Shown here: piece by piece, positions 1-8,008 of the stretch | Numbering within the stretch: position 1 is the stretch's first letter | Layout of the letters: each line of letters starts with the position of its first letter | NCBI RefSeq assembly: GCF_024714495.1 | Contig: NZ_JAMZMJ010000004.1 | Span: 388,728-452,727 of the forward strand | From: Marinoscillum pacificum | GTDB lineage: Bacteria; Bacteroidota; Bacteroidia; Cytophagales; Cyclobacteriaceae | Length of the DNA stretch: 64,000 nucleotides | Direction of reading: 5' to 3' | Made by a program: the position numbers and the translations under genes | The notes under the pieces: model-generated | The model's input: only the letters and a program-made list of their open reading frames with translations | Databases searched by the model: none | What the model was told of the DNA's origin: nothing

Positions 1-83
1 ACAAGCTTGGAAGTTACACCATTCGGTGAAAGACTCTTCACGGTAACGGCTTTATTGAGTTGAAGTAAATCTAATGTTTGCAT
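1..83 (-). CDS. FeoA-like protein, N-terminal 27 codons only
   Basis: An open frame starts at an ATG whose first base is 83 and runs off the left edge of the window. The visible product begins MQTLDLLQLNKAVTVKSLSP and continues NGVTSKL. The pattern of a short leader, a turn, a strand (AVTVKSLSP) and a helix start resembles the SH3-like FeoA domain of ferrous iron uptake, whose members begin with a similar L-x-x-L-x-x-G-x-x-x-x-V block. With 27 residues this is a suggestion only. It is transcribed away from the regulator gene at 150-791, whose stop lies 66 bp upstream on the same strand. Confidence 0.45.
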   Translation of the reverse strand, partial: MQTLDLLQLNKAVTVKSLSPNGVTSKL

Positions 84-133
84 CTATTTTCAGATTGAAT
101 ACAAAATAACAGCGTGTGGTAAAGAAGTACAAT

Positions 134-147
134 CACTAGTCCTAGTG
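134..147. repeat. 14-bp palindrome between the regulator and the FeoA-like gene
   Basis: CACTAG-TC-CTAGTG, a 6-bp perfect inverted repeat with a 2-base centre. It lies just past the stop of the response regulator and about 50 bp upstream of the FeoA-like start. No T-run follows on either strand, so an operator fits better than a terminator; no binding protein is suggested by the sequence. Confidence 0.3.
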
Positions 148-149
148 AA

Positions 150-791
150 TTACGCTTTCACCAAACCCGTCTCCAATGCATAGACTATAAGCTCTGTTGG
201 AGACTTCAAATTTAATTTTTTCAAAATATTCTTCCTATGAGAATTTATGGTATGAACACTAACGTTTAATTCATCTGCTATCTGCACCGTCTTATGTCCC
301 TTGGTGATCAACTGCAATACCTCATATTCTCTAGGAGAAAGATCGGTTGGTTCGCAATCCACTTCTTTGAATTCTTCCTCATTCTCCAACAGCACATCCA
401 AAATTCGATTGCAATAAAATCGAGTATTCTTCGACACGGACTCTATCGCATTTAATATTTCACTTTGACTACACTGTTTGGTTACGATCCCTTTGATGCC
501 CATATCAAGAAGCGGCTTTATATGCTCGCGCTTGTCTTCATTGGTAATCACCAACACATTGGTGGCTTTGGATTGTACTACCTGGTTTAAAAGAGATTTA
601 AGAACAGGATCATTACCCTCATAGTCCATTAACAACACATCCGGGTGCTCCTGAAGTACTGATTTCATCACTTCATCAGCCCCTTCCACAACACCTGACA
701 GCTCAAACTGATCTTTCTCATTCACCATGTGGATGAGCCCTTCACGTGTCAAAAACTGAAAATCTGAAATCAGAACTTTAATTTTTCTCAT
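150..791 (-). CDS. LuxR/NarL-family response regulator
   Basis: A 213-residue two-domain regulator. Residues 1-120 form a CheY-like receiver with the likely phospho-acceptor D56 (LLMDYEG), the switch Thr at T83 and the conserved Lys at K105; the usual acidic pair near residue 10 is reduced to S9-D10, so metal binding may be weak. Residues 151-208 form a LuxR-type helix-turn-helix (LSPREYEVLQLITKG, then TVQIADELNVSVHTINSHRK). NarL-type proteins of this layout bind promoter DNA as dimers after phosphorylation. No histidine kinase lies next to it, so the partner and target are unknown. The gene may be cotranscribed with the FeoA-like gene downstream. Confidence 0.9.
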   Translation of the reverse strand: MRKIKVLISDFQFLTREGLIHMVNEKDQFELSGVVEGADEVMKSVLQEHPDVLLMDYEGNDPVLKSLLNQVVQSKATNVLVITNEDKREHIKPLLDMGIKGIVTKQCSQSEILNAIESVSKNTRFYCNRILDVLLENEEEFKEVDCEPTDLSPREYEVLQLITKGHKTVQIADELNVSVHTINSHRKNILKKLNLKSPTELIVYALETGLVKA

Positions 792-1040
792 TTATTTAGA
801 ATCATTCTAAACAGCAAATCTAGTTGGTAAACCTGAAATAGACAATTTGGTTCCCATTTGATTGAATAATCAATAGCAACATCATTTGATTTTTTTGATA
901 ATCCTCCGCTATTCTTGGATAAATCATGCAATACAGTGTCTAATGTCAGGCTCATTTAATTACAGCCTTATTCATTAAATCACGTTGTTTCGGTTAATTT
1001 TGGTTATCAAAATTATTCATCAAATAATCTATAGATAGAT

Positions 1041-2444
1041 ATGGAATTCCGCACGGAACACGATACCATGGGGGAAGTAAAAGTACCCGCAGACAAATAT
1101 TGGGGAGCACAAACTGAAAGATCAAGAAATAACTTCAAGATCGGTGGAGTAAATATGCAAATGCCCCTTGAAGTGGTAAAAGCTTTTGCTATTCTAAAGA
1201 AATCGGCGGCTCAGGCCAATCATGAACTAGGCGTGCTTGCTGGTGAAAAGAAAGATTTGATTGCTCAAGTATGTGATGAAATCCTAGAAGGAAAATTGGA
1301 TGATCAATTTCCATTAGTAATCTGGCAAACTGGTTCAGGTACTCAGTCCAATATGAACTGTAATGAAGTGGTAGCGAATAGAGCGCACGTGATCAATGGC
1401 GGTTCATTATTAGATGACAACAAAATCATTCACCCGAATGACGATGTGAATAAGAGCCAGTCATCCAATGACACGTTCCCTACAGCGATGCACATTGCTG
1501 CTTACAAATTGATCGTAGAGAACACCATTCCAAAAGTTCAGAAACTAAGAGACACGCTAAAGGCTAAGTCAGATCAGTTTCAGGATGTCGTGAAAATCGG
1601 CCGTACACACTTCATGGATGCCACCCCACTTAGTCTTGGACAAGAGTTCTCTGGATATGTATCTCAATTGAACCACGGTTTGAAAGCTTTAGAGAACACC
1701 TTCGCACACCTAAGCGAATTGGCTCTTGGAGGTACTGCTGTTGGTACAGGATTAAATACACCACAAGGATATGACGTGTTGGTTGCGAAGAAAATCGCTG
1801 AAAACTCAGGTCTACCTTTCATTACAGCTGAAAATAAATTTGAAGCATTAGCTGCTCACGATGCAATGGTGGAAACACACGGAGCGTTGAAGCAATTAGC
1901 AGTAAGCTTAATGAAGATTGGCAATGATATCAGAATGCTGTGCTCAGGACCAAGAAGTGGAATTGGGGAGATCATCATTCCAGAAAATGAGCCAGGTTCT
2001 TCTATCATGCCAGGTAAGGTGAACCCAACTCAGTGTGAAGCTTTGACAATGGTATGTGCGCAGGTGATCGGTAACGACGTAGCAGTTTCTGCTGGTGGCA
2101 TGTATGGACAGTTCGAACTGAACGTATTCAAACCAATGATGGTTTACAATGTGCTAACATCAGCTAGATTGATTGGTGATGCATGTGAATCATTCAATGA
2201 TCACTGTGCTATCGGGATTGAGCCAAATTATCCAGTCATTAAAGAAAAACTGGAAAACTCATTGATGTTGGTAACTGCATTGAATACACACATTGGTTAT
2301 GAAAATGCTGCCAAAATCGCGAAAAAAGCACATAAAGAAGGAACTACACTTAGAGCTGCAGCTATCGAATTGGGTCTTTTGACTACCGAACAATTTGATG
2401 AGTGGGTACGCCCTGAAGATATGATAGGTAGCTTAAAAAAGTAA
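1041..2444 (+). CDS. fumC: Class II fumarate hydratase
   Basis: A 467-residue fumarase, full length for the FumC family. It interconverts fumarate and malate in the TCA cycle and needs no iron-sulfur cluster. Seen: the [10 protein letters not shown] substrate loop (residues 97-106), GRTH (187-190) with the family His, and the superfamily signature [11 protein letters not shown] (319-329) that carries the catalytic Ser loop. Aspartase and argininosuccinate lyase share the fold, but the close match along the whole length supports FumC. The ATG is preceded by a TAATTTTG box at 995-1002 that fits the Bacteroidota -7 element, although no clear -33 box is seen. It stands alone; the next gene starts 77 bp on. 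Confidence 0.97.
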   Translation: MEFRTEHDTMGEVKVPADKYWGAQTERSRNNFKIGGVNMQMPLEVVKAFAILKKSAAQANHELGVLAGEKKDLIAQVCDEILEGKLDDQFPLVIWQTGSGTQSNMNCNEVVANRAHVINGGSLLDDNKIIHPNDDVNKSQSSNDTFPTAMHIAAYKLIVENTIPKVQKLRDTLKAKSDQFQDVVKIGRTHFMDATPLSLGQEFSGYVSQLNHGLKALENTFAHLSELALGGTAVGTGLNTPQGYDVLVAKKIAENSGLPFITAENKFEALAAHDAMVETHGALKQLAVSLMKIGNDIRMLCSGPRSGIGEIIIPENEPGSSIMPGKVNPTQCEALTMVCAQVIGNDVAVSAGGMYGQFELNVFKPMMVYNVLTSARLIGDACESFNDHCAIGIEPNYPVIKEKLENSLMLVTALNTHIGYENAAKIAKKAHKEGTTLRAAAIELGLLTTEQFDEWVRPEDMIGSLKK

Positions 2445-2521
2445 ATTTTTAGCTTTTTTTTAGTTATTTTAATACTTTAGTGTTAGTTATGTAAATAATT
2501 ATGAATCAACAGATTATAAGT

Positions 2522-3127
2522 ATGAAAAGAATTGTCGCACTTTCAGTATTTGTATTGTTCGTTGCAGTAGGTTTTAACGCAACTGCACAACTATCCAAAT
2601 CAGAGAAAAAAGAGTGGAAAAAGAGAATCAAAGGATTGGATCCAGAGCAGTTCAAAACACTCGTAGAGGAAAATAAATCACTAAAAAGTCAAACAGCGAG
2701 CTTGAAAAACGAACTAGCTGGTGTGGATGACAAATTAGCTGATAAAGATGATCAAATCTCTTCTCTACAAAGTCAAGTTTCTAAGTTGAGAGACGAATTG
2801 GCTGATGCAAGTTCTAAACCAGCTCAACCAGTAAATGTTGACAGAGGTGGAATCAATGACCAGGTGGGTGTTGTATTCAAAGTTCAGATCGGAGCTTACA
2901 AAGCTTTGGACATGGGAGATACTTCTAAAAACATGGACAACTTTAGTCAAGAATCTCAAGATGGTTTGAACAAATACACCATTGGAGCATTCAGAGACTA
3001 CTGGGAAGCTGATGCCTTGAAGAAATACCTTAGAAACATGGGCGTTTCTGGTGCATTCGTTGTTTCGTACAAAGACGGACAGCGTGTAGAACTGAAAGAA
3101 GTTCTTGAAGGAGTGACAAAATCATAA
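2522..3127 (+). CDS. Secreted coiled-coil protein with SPOR-like C-terminus
   Basis: I place the start at the ATG at 2522, giving 201 residues, because it begins directly with a typical signal peptide (MKRIVALSVFVLFVAVGFNA, then TAQ); an in-frame ATG at 2501 would add seven polar residues. After the signal peptide come a basic stretch, a heptad-rich helix of about 60 residues (coiled coil), and a C-terminal domain with the two-halves pattern of SPOR domains (VVFKVQIGAYK ... KYTIGAFRDYWEADALKKYL). SPOR domains bind denuded peptidoglycan at division sites. Location is therefore the periplasm. A strong terminator follows. The exact role is unknown. Confidence 0.8.
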   Translation: MKRIVALSVFVLFVAVGFNATAQLSKSEKKEWKKRIKGLDPEQFKTLVEENKSLKSQTASLKNELAGVDDKLADKDDQISSLQSQVSKLRDELADASSKPAQPVNVDRGGINDQVGVVFKVQIGAYKALDMGDTSKNMDNFSQESQDGLNKYTIGAFRDYWEADALKKYLRNMGVSGAFVVSYKDGQRVELKEVLEGVTKS

Positions 3128-3150
3128 TAGATATACGCTTTCTAAGCATA

Positions 3151-3181
3151 AAAAACCCTCCGCTTTGTCGGAGGGTTTTTT
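3151..3181 (+). terminator. Rho-independent terminator after the SPOR-like gene
   Basis: Stem AAAAACCCTCCG / CGGAGGGTTTTT with loop CTTTGT, followed by a T-run, 23 bp after the stop of the upstream gene. The loop contains TTTG, which also fits the -33 element of the map promoter. Confidence 0.9.
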
Positions 3182-3197
3182 GTTTGTGTTAATTTTG
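3164..3197 (+). promoter_or_regulatory. Probable map promoter (Bacteroidota type)
   Basis: TTTG at 3164-3167 and TAATTTTG at 3190-3197, separated by 22 bp, match the TTTG / TAnnTTTG promoter form of Bacteroidota. It lies 16 bp upstream of the map ATG and its -33 element sits in the loop of the preceding terminator. Confidence 0.55.
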
Positions 3198-3213
3198 TGG
3201 CTCATTTATTCCT

Positions 3214-4005
3214 ATGATCCAATACAAAACCAAAGAAGAAATAGAAATAATGCGCGAAAGCGCATTAATCGTATCTAAGACATTAGGACTCATGGCTGAG
3301 CACATCAAGCCTGGAGTCACTCCATTAGAGTTGGATAAAATCGCTGAAGAATTCATCAGAGATCAGGGTGCTGTACCTGGATTTCTTGGACTGTACGATT
3401 ATCCCAACACGATCATCACTTCAGTAAATGAACAGGTAGTCCATGGTTTGCCAACCAACAGACCTCTACAAGAAGGTGATATTGTTGGCCTGGATTGTGG
3501 TGCTTTTAAAAATGGCTACTACGGAGATCACGCTTACACTTTTGCAGTTGGAGAAATCCCTGATGACGTAAAGCAATTGCTTCGTGTAACTAAAGACAGC
3601 TTATATAAAGGAATAGAGCAAACAGTAGCAGGTAATAGAATAGGAGACATTGGCTATGCCATTCAAACCTACACCGAGAGCTTTGGATATGGAGTAGTAC
3701 GTGAGTTGGTAGGCCACGGGCTTGGTAAGAAAATGCACGAATCTCCAGAAGTACCTAACTACGGCAAGAGAGGAAGAGGAGCCAAACTTAAAGAAGGATT
3801 GGTGATCGCTATCGAGCCTATGATCAACATGGGAACTCGAAGAGTTATTCAATTATCGGATGGCTGGACGATCGTCACTGCAGATAAAAAGCCTTCAGCT
3901 CATTTTGAGCACGATGTTGCCATAGTAGATGGAAAACCAGAAATTTTATCTAGTTACAAATACATAGAAGAAGCACTCCAGAAAAACGGAGGTTTCATCA
4001 GCTAA
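3214..4005 (+). CDS. map: Type I methionine aminopeptidase
   Basis: A 263-residue cytosolic metallopeptidase that removes the initiator Met from nascent proteins. All metal ligands of the family are present: D94 and D105 (LDCGAFKNGYYGD), H168 (GHGLGKKMHE), E201 (IAIEPM) and E232 (HFEHD); H77 in VVHGLP is the substrate-side His. No N-terminal zinc-finger extension, so this is the short bacterial type. It is flanked by terminators on both sides and appears to be a single-gene unit. Confidence 0.97.
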   Translation: MIQYKTKEEIEIMRESALIVSKTLGLMAEHIKPGVTPLELDKIAEEFIRDQGAVPGFLGLYDYPNTIITSVNEQVVHGLPTNRPLQEGDIVGLDCGAFKNGYYGDHAYTFAVGEIPDDVKQLLRVTKDSLYKGIEQTVAGNRIGDIGYAIQTYTESFGYGVVRELVGHGLGKKMHESPEVPNYGKRGRGAKLKEGLVIAIEPMINMGTRRVIQLSDGWTIVTADKKPSAHFEHDVAIVDGKPEILSSYKYIEEALQKNGGFIS

Positions 4006-4010
4006 GAAAT

Positions 4011-4041
4011 AAAAAAGGGTCACTTAATGCGACCCTTTTTT
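4011..4041 (+). terminator. Terminator after map, possibly bidirectional
   Basis: Stem AAAAAAGGGTC / GACCCTTTTTT with a 9-base loop. The A-run before and T-run after make it usable on both strands, which suits the convergent OmpA-family gene that ends at 4077. Confidence 0.88.
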
Positions 4042-4076
4042 GATATTGCGTGTTCAAATAAAATACGTAATTGTAA

Positions 4077-4760
4077 TTATAAAGTACCTTTTTCGGCCAT
4101 TCGCTTCATTTTATCATTGGCGAAAATGGCCACTTCCACTCTTCTATTTTGAGCTCTTCCTGTAGAGGTAGAATTGTCGGCTATAGGTTGGTCTTCCCCA
4201 TATCCCATAGTAGTTAATCGACTATTCTGAACGTCTTGCTGTGTCAAATAAGACGATACAGAACTCGCTCGCTTCTCAGAAAGTGTTTGGTTGTAAGAAT
4301 CAGACCCTGAAGCATCTGTATGTCCTTCAATTAGTATGTTGGTGTTCTCATACTTGTTCAAAGTTTCCGCTAGTTCTTTCAGATTGCTTCTGGTTTCAGA
4401 CTTCAAAGCGTATGAATCCAGTGCAAACAGTAATCCAGAATCAAAAGTGATTTTAATTCCTTCTCCAACTCTTTCTACTTCGGCACCTTCAAGATCAGCT
4501 CTTAGCTCTTCAGCTTGCTTATCCATATTTCTACCGATTAGCGCACCAGCAGTACCACCGACCGCTGCACCTATGATAGCACCTACGGCTGTATTGTCTT
4601 GAGAATTTCCAATTACCGCTCCTATTGCTCCACCGGCAGCTGTACCAATAGCACCGCCTTTTGCGGCATTTGAGGCTTTACATCCTGTCATCATCAATGG
4701 CATAGTAGCAATTGATAAGGAAAGCGTAACTGACATTAGTTGTATGTGTAGTTTTTTCAT
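4077..4760 (-). CDS. OmpA-family lipoprotein with glycine-zipper segment
   Basis: I start at the ATG at 4760 (MKKLHIQLMS...), giving 227 residues; the longer frame upstream opens with a TTG and codes for an unlikely Cys/His-rich leader. The signal peptide ends in a lipobox (MMTGC), so the protein is probably an outer-membrane lipoprotein. Next is a glycine-zipper stretch (GGAIGTAAGGAIGAVIG and a second GAAVGGTAGALIG) that can form a membrane-inserted hairpin, as in YiaD-type proteins. The C-terminal OmpA domain has the peptidoglycan-binding pattern LIEGHTDASGSDSYN ... LSEKRA ... GRAQNRRVEV. Likely role: anchoring the outer membrane to the wall. Confidence 0.92.
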   Translation of the reverse strand: MKKLHIQLMSVTLSLSIATMPLMMTGCKASNAAKGGAIGTAAGGAIGAVIGNSQDNTAVGAIIGAAVGGTAGALIGRNMDKQAEELRADLEGAEVERVGEGIKITFDSGLLFALDSYALKSETRSNLKELAETLNKYENTNILIEGHTDASGSDSYNQTLSEKRASSVSSYLTQQDVQNSRLTTMGYGEDQPIADNSTSTGRAQNRRVEVAIFANDKMKRMAEKGTL

Positions 4761-4888
4761 GATCATTAGTGAATTGTGATAACACCCACACTGATGCCAA
4801 AATGAGTCCAACCCTTTAAATGAGTAAATTTTGAGGGTTTGGCTCTAAAAAATAAATCATAATGAAATAGACATTCTCAAAATAAGAA

Positions 4889-5278
4889 TCAACTCCACAT
4901 GCCCTCTGGAACAATTTCCAATACATGTCCATCAGGATCTTCTAAGTAAAATGACTCATAGCTACCAGGCCATTTCTGACAATGAGTAATTTCAATACCT
5001 AGTACCTTAAATTTCTCTTTGGTCTCATTATAGTTGTCCTTTGCTACTTCGAATGCGATGTGCTGCTTTCCAGAAGCGAAGTGAGGTGGGAGTTCTTTCT
5101 CGCCCTTTGTTGCTTCAGCAATAAAACAGAGCAAGACAGATGTTCCCAATCTGAAGAAGACGTGTCGGTTAGGCACTTTAGAAATCAGAGGAAGCCCTAA
5201 TTTATCATGATAAAATGCATAAGATTGATCTAAATCTGATACATATAGGCAGGTCTCTTTGATTTGGGTAAATTCCAT
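4889..5278 (-). CDS. VOC (glyoxalase/bleomycin-resistance) family protein
   Basis: A 129-residue single VOC domain with the beta-alpha-beta-beta-beta repeat: KETCLYVSDLDQSYAFYHDKL in the first half, and HIAFEV ... FYLEDPDGHVLEIVPE in the second. The DPDGHVLE metal-site strand is typical of the superfamily; a His and Glu are present for metal binding. Members range from lactoylglutathione lyase to fosfomycin-modifying enzymes and dioxygenases, and the sequence does not tell which. The gene is monocistronic and lies between an OmpA-type gene on the same strand and a channel gene on the other. Confidence 0.88.
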   Translation of the reverse strand: MEFTQIKETCLYVSDLDQSYAFYHDKLGLPLISKVPNRHVFFRLGTSVLLCFIAEATKGEKELPPHFASGKQHIAFEVAKDNYNETKEKFKVLGIEITHCQKWPGSYESFYLEDPDGHVLEIVPEGMWS

Positions 5279-5334
5279 GTGATTTTTGCATTCAATTAAA
5301 GATTTCCCTAATCGCTAAATGGTAACTTTGAGAG

Positions 5335-7128
5335 GTGTCCACAATCAGTAAGAAATTTTCACATTACCTCATGCGCTTTTTGGTGTGGCGTCTCAAGCAC
5401 ATCAGCGACAACAACTTCCTACTGATAGTTGCCGGAGTGATAGGCCTCACCGCGGGCCTTGCTGCAGTTACTCTCAAAACCACAGTACATTACGTTCAGC
5501 ATCTGCTTCAGCGTAACCTGGACCTCACCAAAATCAACTACTTATATATAGTTTATCCTGCGGTTGGGATTATTCTTACCATTTTGTTACGCAGATTGGT
5601 ACTAAAAGATACTCCTGGACATGGAATCACCCGGATTCTCCGGGCCATTTCCAAAAATTCCAGCCGGATTAGAAAGCGCTACATGTTTTCTAACATGGTC
5701 AAAAGTGCAATTACAGTTGGTTTCGGTGGATCTGTTGGACTAGAGGCACCTATTGTGGTAACTGGGTCTGCTATAGGCTCCAACTTTGGGCAATTTGTCC
5801 ACCTAGATTATAAAAAGAGAACCTTACTTATAGGTTGTGGAGCTGCCGGAGCTATTTCAGCCATCTTTAACTCACCTATCGCAGGGGTAATCTTCGCAAT
5901 AGAGGTAATCCTGACAGAAGTCAAGATCAGCAAGTTCATTCCTATACTTATCGCATCTGTAAGTGGACAATTAATCTCCATTATTCTATTAGGTGAAGAT
6001 GTGCTTTTCTCGTTTAAAATTGTAGATAGCTTCGAAGCATCCGATACAGGCTACTACATTTTATTAGGTGTTATTTCAGGACTGGCTTCACTCTATTTTA
6101 CTAGAGTAAATTATATCACAGAAGACTTCATCGAAGGCATAAACAATGCCTATGCTAGAGCAGCCTTAGGTGGCCTGGCACTAGCACTGATCATTTTCGT
6201 ATTCCCACCAATCTATGGTGAAGGCTATGACTCCATCTTATCTTTGTTAAAAGGCAATCACGAGCGCTTTTTCAGCGGTAGCTTTTTTTACTCCTTGGCT
6301 GATCAAGATCTGGTCATCATAGGTGTTCTTTTCTTAATTACCCTGGTGAAACCCTTTGCTACAGCATTAACAATTGGCTCAGGTGGTAGTGGGGGAGTTT
6401 TCGGCCCATCATTATTTATGGGTGGAGTTGTTGGATTCTTGTTTACCAAAGTAGTTAATGTCATTCATCCATCGGGCGCTATCAGCTCAAGCAACTTTAC
6501 CCTGGTAGGAATGTGTGGTGTGATGAGTGGTGTTCTTCATGCTCCACTCACAGCTATATTCCTTATCGCGGAAATCACTGGTGGATATATGTTGTTTGTT
6601 CCGTTGATGATAGTCTCTGCTATCAGCTTTACGACGATCTCCTATTTTGAAAAACACAGTATCTACACCAAACAATTGATTGAGAAAGGTGACCTGATCC
6701 AATATGATAGAGATCGAATTGTACTGAGTTTAATAGACCTCAAAAAGATCATCGAAAAAGACCTACTTTCTATTCACCCGAATGCTCCGCTGAAGGACCT
6801 GGTAGATCTGGTAAAGATTAGCAAACGAAATATATTCCCAGTAATCAATGAAGCCGGTGAACTGGAAGGAATTGTGACCCTGGATGACATCAGAGAGATC
6901 ATGTTTGATCGAGAAAAACAGAATGCACTGATAGTCAAGACCATAATGCAGAAACCACCTGCACAAGTTAGCCCTCAGGAAAAAATGCAATCTGTGATGA
7001 ATAAATTTGAGTTAACACAAGCATGGAATCTACCAGTGATAGACGAGGGTAGGTACATCGGTTTTGTCTCAAAGTCCCGTATATTCAATGCATACAGAAA
7101 GAAACTGATACGTCAAACGAAGGAATAA
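5335..7128 (+). CDS. ClC-type chloride channel or Cl-/H+ antiporter with CBS pair
   Basis: A 597-residue integral membrane protein. The ClC core covers roughly residues 25-440. The gating Glu is kept (E137 in GSVGLEAPIV), as is a Glu at the position of the proton glutamate (E190 in FAIEVIL), which favours an antiporter; the GSGIP chloride loop reads PGHGI here, and the second filter is GSGGSGGVFGPSLF. Residues about 460-590 hold two CBS domains that can bind adenine nucleotides. The frame opens with GTG at 5335; ATG at 5371 (MRFLVWRLKHIS) is a reasonable alternative. No operon partner: the next gene is 412 bp away. Confidence 0.93.
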   Translation: MSTISKKFSHYLMRFLVWRLKHISDNNFLLIVAGVIGLTAGLAAVTLKTTVHYVQHLLQRNLDLTKINYLYIVYPAVGIILTILLRRLVLKDTPGHGITRILRAISKNSSRIRKRYMFSNMVKSAITVGFGGSVGLEAPIVVTGSAIGSNFGQFVHLDYKKRTLLIGCGAAGAISAIFNSPIAGVIFAIEVILTEVKISKFIPILIASVSGQLISIILLGEDVLFSFKIVDSFEASDTGYYILLGVISGLASLYFTRVNYITEDFIEGINNAYARAALGGLALALIIFVFPPIYGEGYDSILSLLKGNHERFFSGSFFYSLADQDLVIIGVLFLITLVKPFATALTIGSGGSGGVFGPSLFMGGVVGFLFTKVVNVIHPSGAISSSNFTLVGMCGVMSGVLHAPLTAIFLIAEITGGYMLFVPLMIVSAISFTTISYFEKHSIYTKQLIEKGDLIQYDRDRIVLSLIDLKKIIEKDLLSIHPNAPLKDLVDLVKISKRNIFPVINEAGELEGIVTLDDIREIMFDREKQNALIVKTIMQKPPAQVSPQEKMQSVMNKFELTQAWNLPVIDEGRYIGFVSKSRIFNAYRKKLIRQTKE

Positions 7129-7159
7129 TCGTCATTCCAACGCGTGAGAGCTGTTTTTC

Positions 7160-7294
7160 CACATTTTATGGCTTAAAATTTTCGAAATTGAGATATCCAC
7201 ATCGACTTGATTGAGCAACAGCTATGTATCTTCTTGTTTTTCAGATACTTATAAGTGCATTTTAGAGGTATGTGGATAACGTGCATAAAATGTG
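7160..7294. repeat. Nested inverted repeats carrying the DnaA boxes
   Basis: Outer arms CACATTTTATG (7160-7170) and CATAAAATGTG (7284-7294), middle arms TATCCACAT (7194-7202) and ATGTGGATA (7270-7278), inner arms GTATCT (7226-7231) and AGATAC (7243-7248). All are perfect complements. The outer and middle arms overlap the DnaA-like boxes. Confidence 0.75.
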
Positions 7295-7312
7295 AATAAA
7301 TAATTTTTTGTG

Positions 7313-7421
7313 GAATTGTACTCAAAACCTAGTTTTTGTAAGTTCCCATTGGAAAAGTGTCATAGGTGATTTGCTTATAAATTATGAAGCAACATGGGAA
7401 ATTACCTATGCAGTACAATTC
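7313..7421. repeat. Second dyad region with interleaved stems
   Basis: GAATTGTAC (7313-7321) pairs with GTACAATTC (7413-7421). CATAGGTGATTT (7361-7372) pairs with AAATTACCTATG (7399-7410) with one mismatch. TTCCCAT (7343-7349) pairs with ATGGGAA (7394-7400) in a pattern that crosses the second stem. It lies 120 bp upstream of the thioredoxin-like gene, so it could be part of the origin, a leader RNA or a small decayed element. Confidence 0.5.
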
Positions 7422-7540
7422 ATGTTATGGATTTATTAACTGTAAACCATCACAAACAACCATTTTAAAGCGTGCAATCTTAGAATAGTACAATGAATAA
7501 AATATTCCAACTTTTTGAACTGAAATACGTATGTAGTAGC

Positions 7541-8008
7541 ATGCGTCAAATCATAGCGTTTGGAATCATTTTATTGTGTCTTGGAGCGAATGCGCAAGAG
7601 GTTAAATTGATTTCGGTTGAATCACTTGATAATATGATTGCCGAAAAAGGTGATCAGGTAAAAGTGTATAATTTTTGGGCTTCATGGTGTGGCCCTTGTG
7701 TGAAAGAAATGCCATATTTCGAAGAACTCAATTCTTCAAAAAGCGCCGATGTAGTGTTTATAAGTCTGGACTTTCCAGAAGACATGGGCAAAGCGCAAAA
7801 ACTTATTGAAAAGAAGAGTATTCAATCTGATACATATCTTCTCAACTCCACAAATTACGACGAATACATCCCTAAGATAAGTGAGGCATGGAGTGGTGCA
7901 ATACCAGCAACACTTTTTGTATCTCCATCGGGTAAAAAATATTTCTACGAAAAAGCATTCGAGAAAAGTGAGCTCGAACAAGTAGTAAAAAGTTTAGCTT
8001 CGAAATGA
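7541..8008 (+). CDS. Periplasmic TlpA-like thioredoxin
   Basis: Starting at the ATG at 7541 gives 155 residues with a clean signal peptide (MRQIIAFGIILLCLGANAQ); an in-frame ATG at 7493 would add 16 residues. The thioredoxin fold shows the redox motif WASWCGPC (cysteines 50 and 53) and the cis-Pro loop AIPATLFV. Such periplasmic proteins reduce or exchange disulfides in secreted proteins, c-type cytochromes or redox stress pathways. The stop codon overlaps the start of the next gene (ATGA at 8005-8008), so the two thiol proteins are translated as a coupled pair and probably act together. Confidence 0.9.
   Translation: MRQIIAFGIILLCLGANAQEVKLISVESLDNMIAEKGDQVKVYNFWASWCGPCVKEMPYFEELNSSKSADVVFISLDFPEDMGKAQKLIEKKSIQSDTYLLNSTNYDEYIPKISEAWSGAIPATLFVSPSGKKYFYEKAFEKSELEQVVKSLASK

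Larger units (their letters stand above)
7129..7540. other. Long intergenic region: DnaA-box cluster, candidate replication origin
   Basis: A 412-bp gene-free, AT-rich gap. Four 9-mers within one mismatch of TTATCCACA lie in 145 bp: TTTTCCACA (7155-7163, +), ATATCCACA (7193-7201, +), TTATCCACA (7271-7279, -, exact) and TTATTCACA (7291-7299, -). They face each other as a mirror image, and an AT-rich stretch (AATAAATAATTTTTT region, 7294-7309) borders the last box. This is what a bacterial oriC looks like. A DnaA-titrating or DnaA-regulated site is the alternative. dnaA is not in the window, which is common in Bacteroidota. A second dyad follows at 7313-7421. Confidence 0.5.

Noticed and set aside
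741..765. Possible parS-like site around TTCACGTGTCAA inside the response regulator gene
   Set aside because: Only the central core matches TGTTTCACGTGAAACA; the outer bases differ at most places.
4336..4602. Plus-strand frame opposite the OmpA-family glycine-zipper region
   Set aside because: Low complexity from the reverse complement of Gly/Ala-rich codons; the minus-strand gene has a lipobox and a full OmpA domain.
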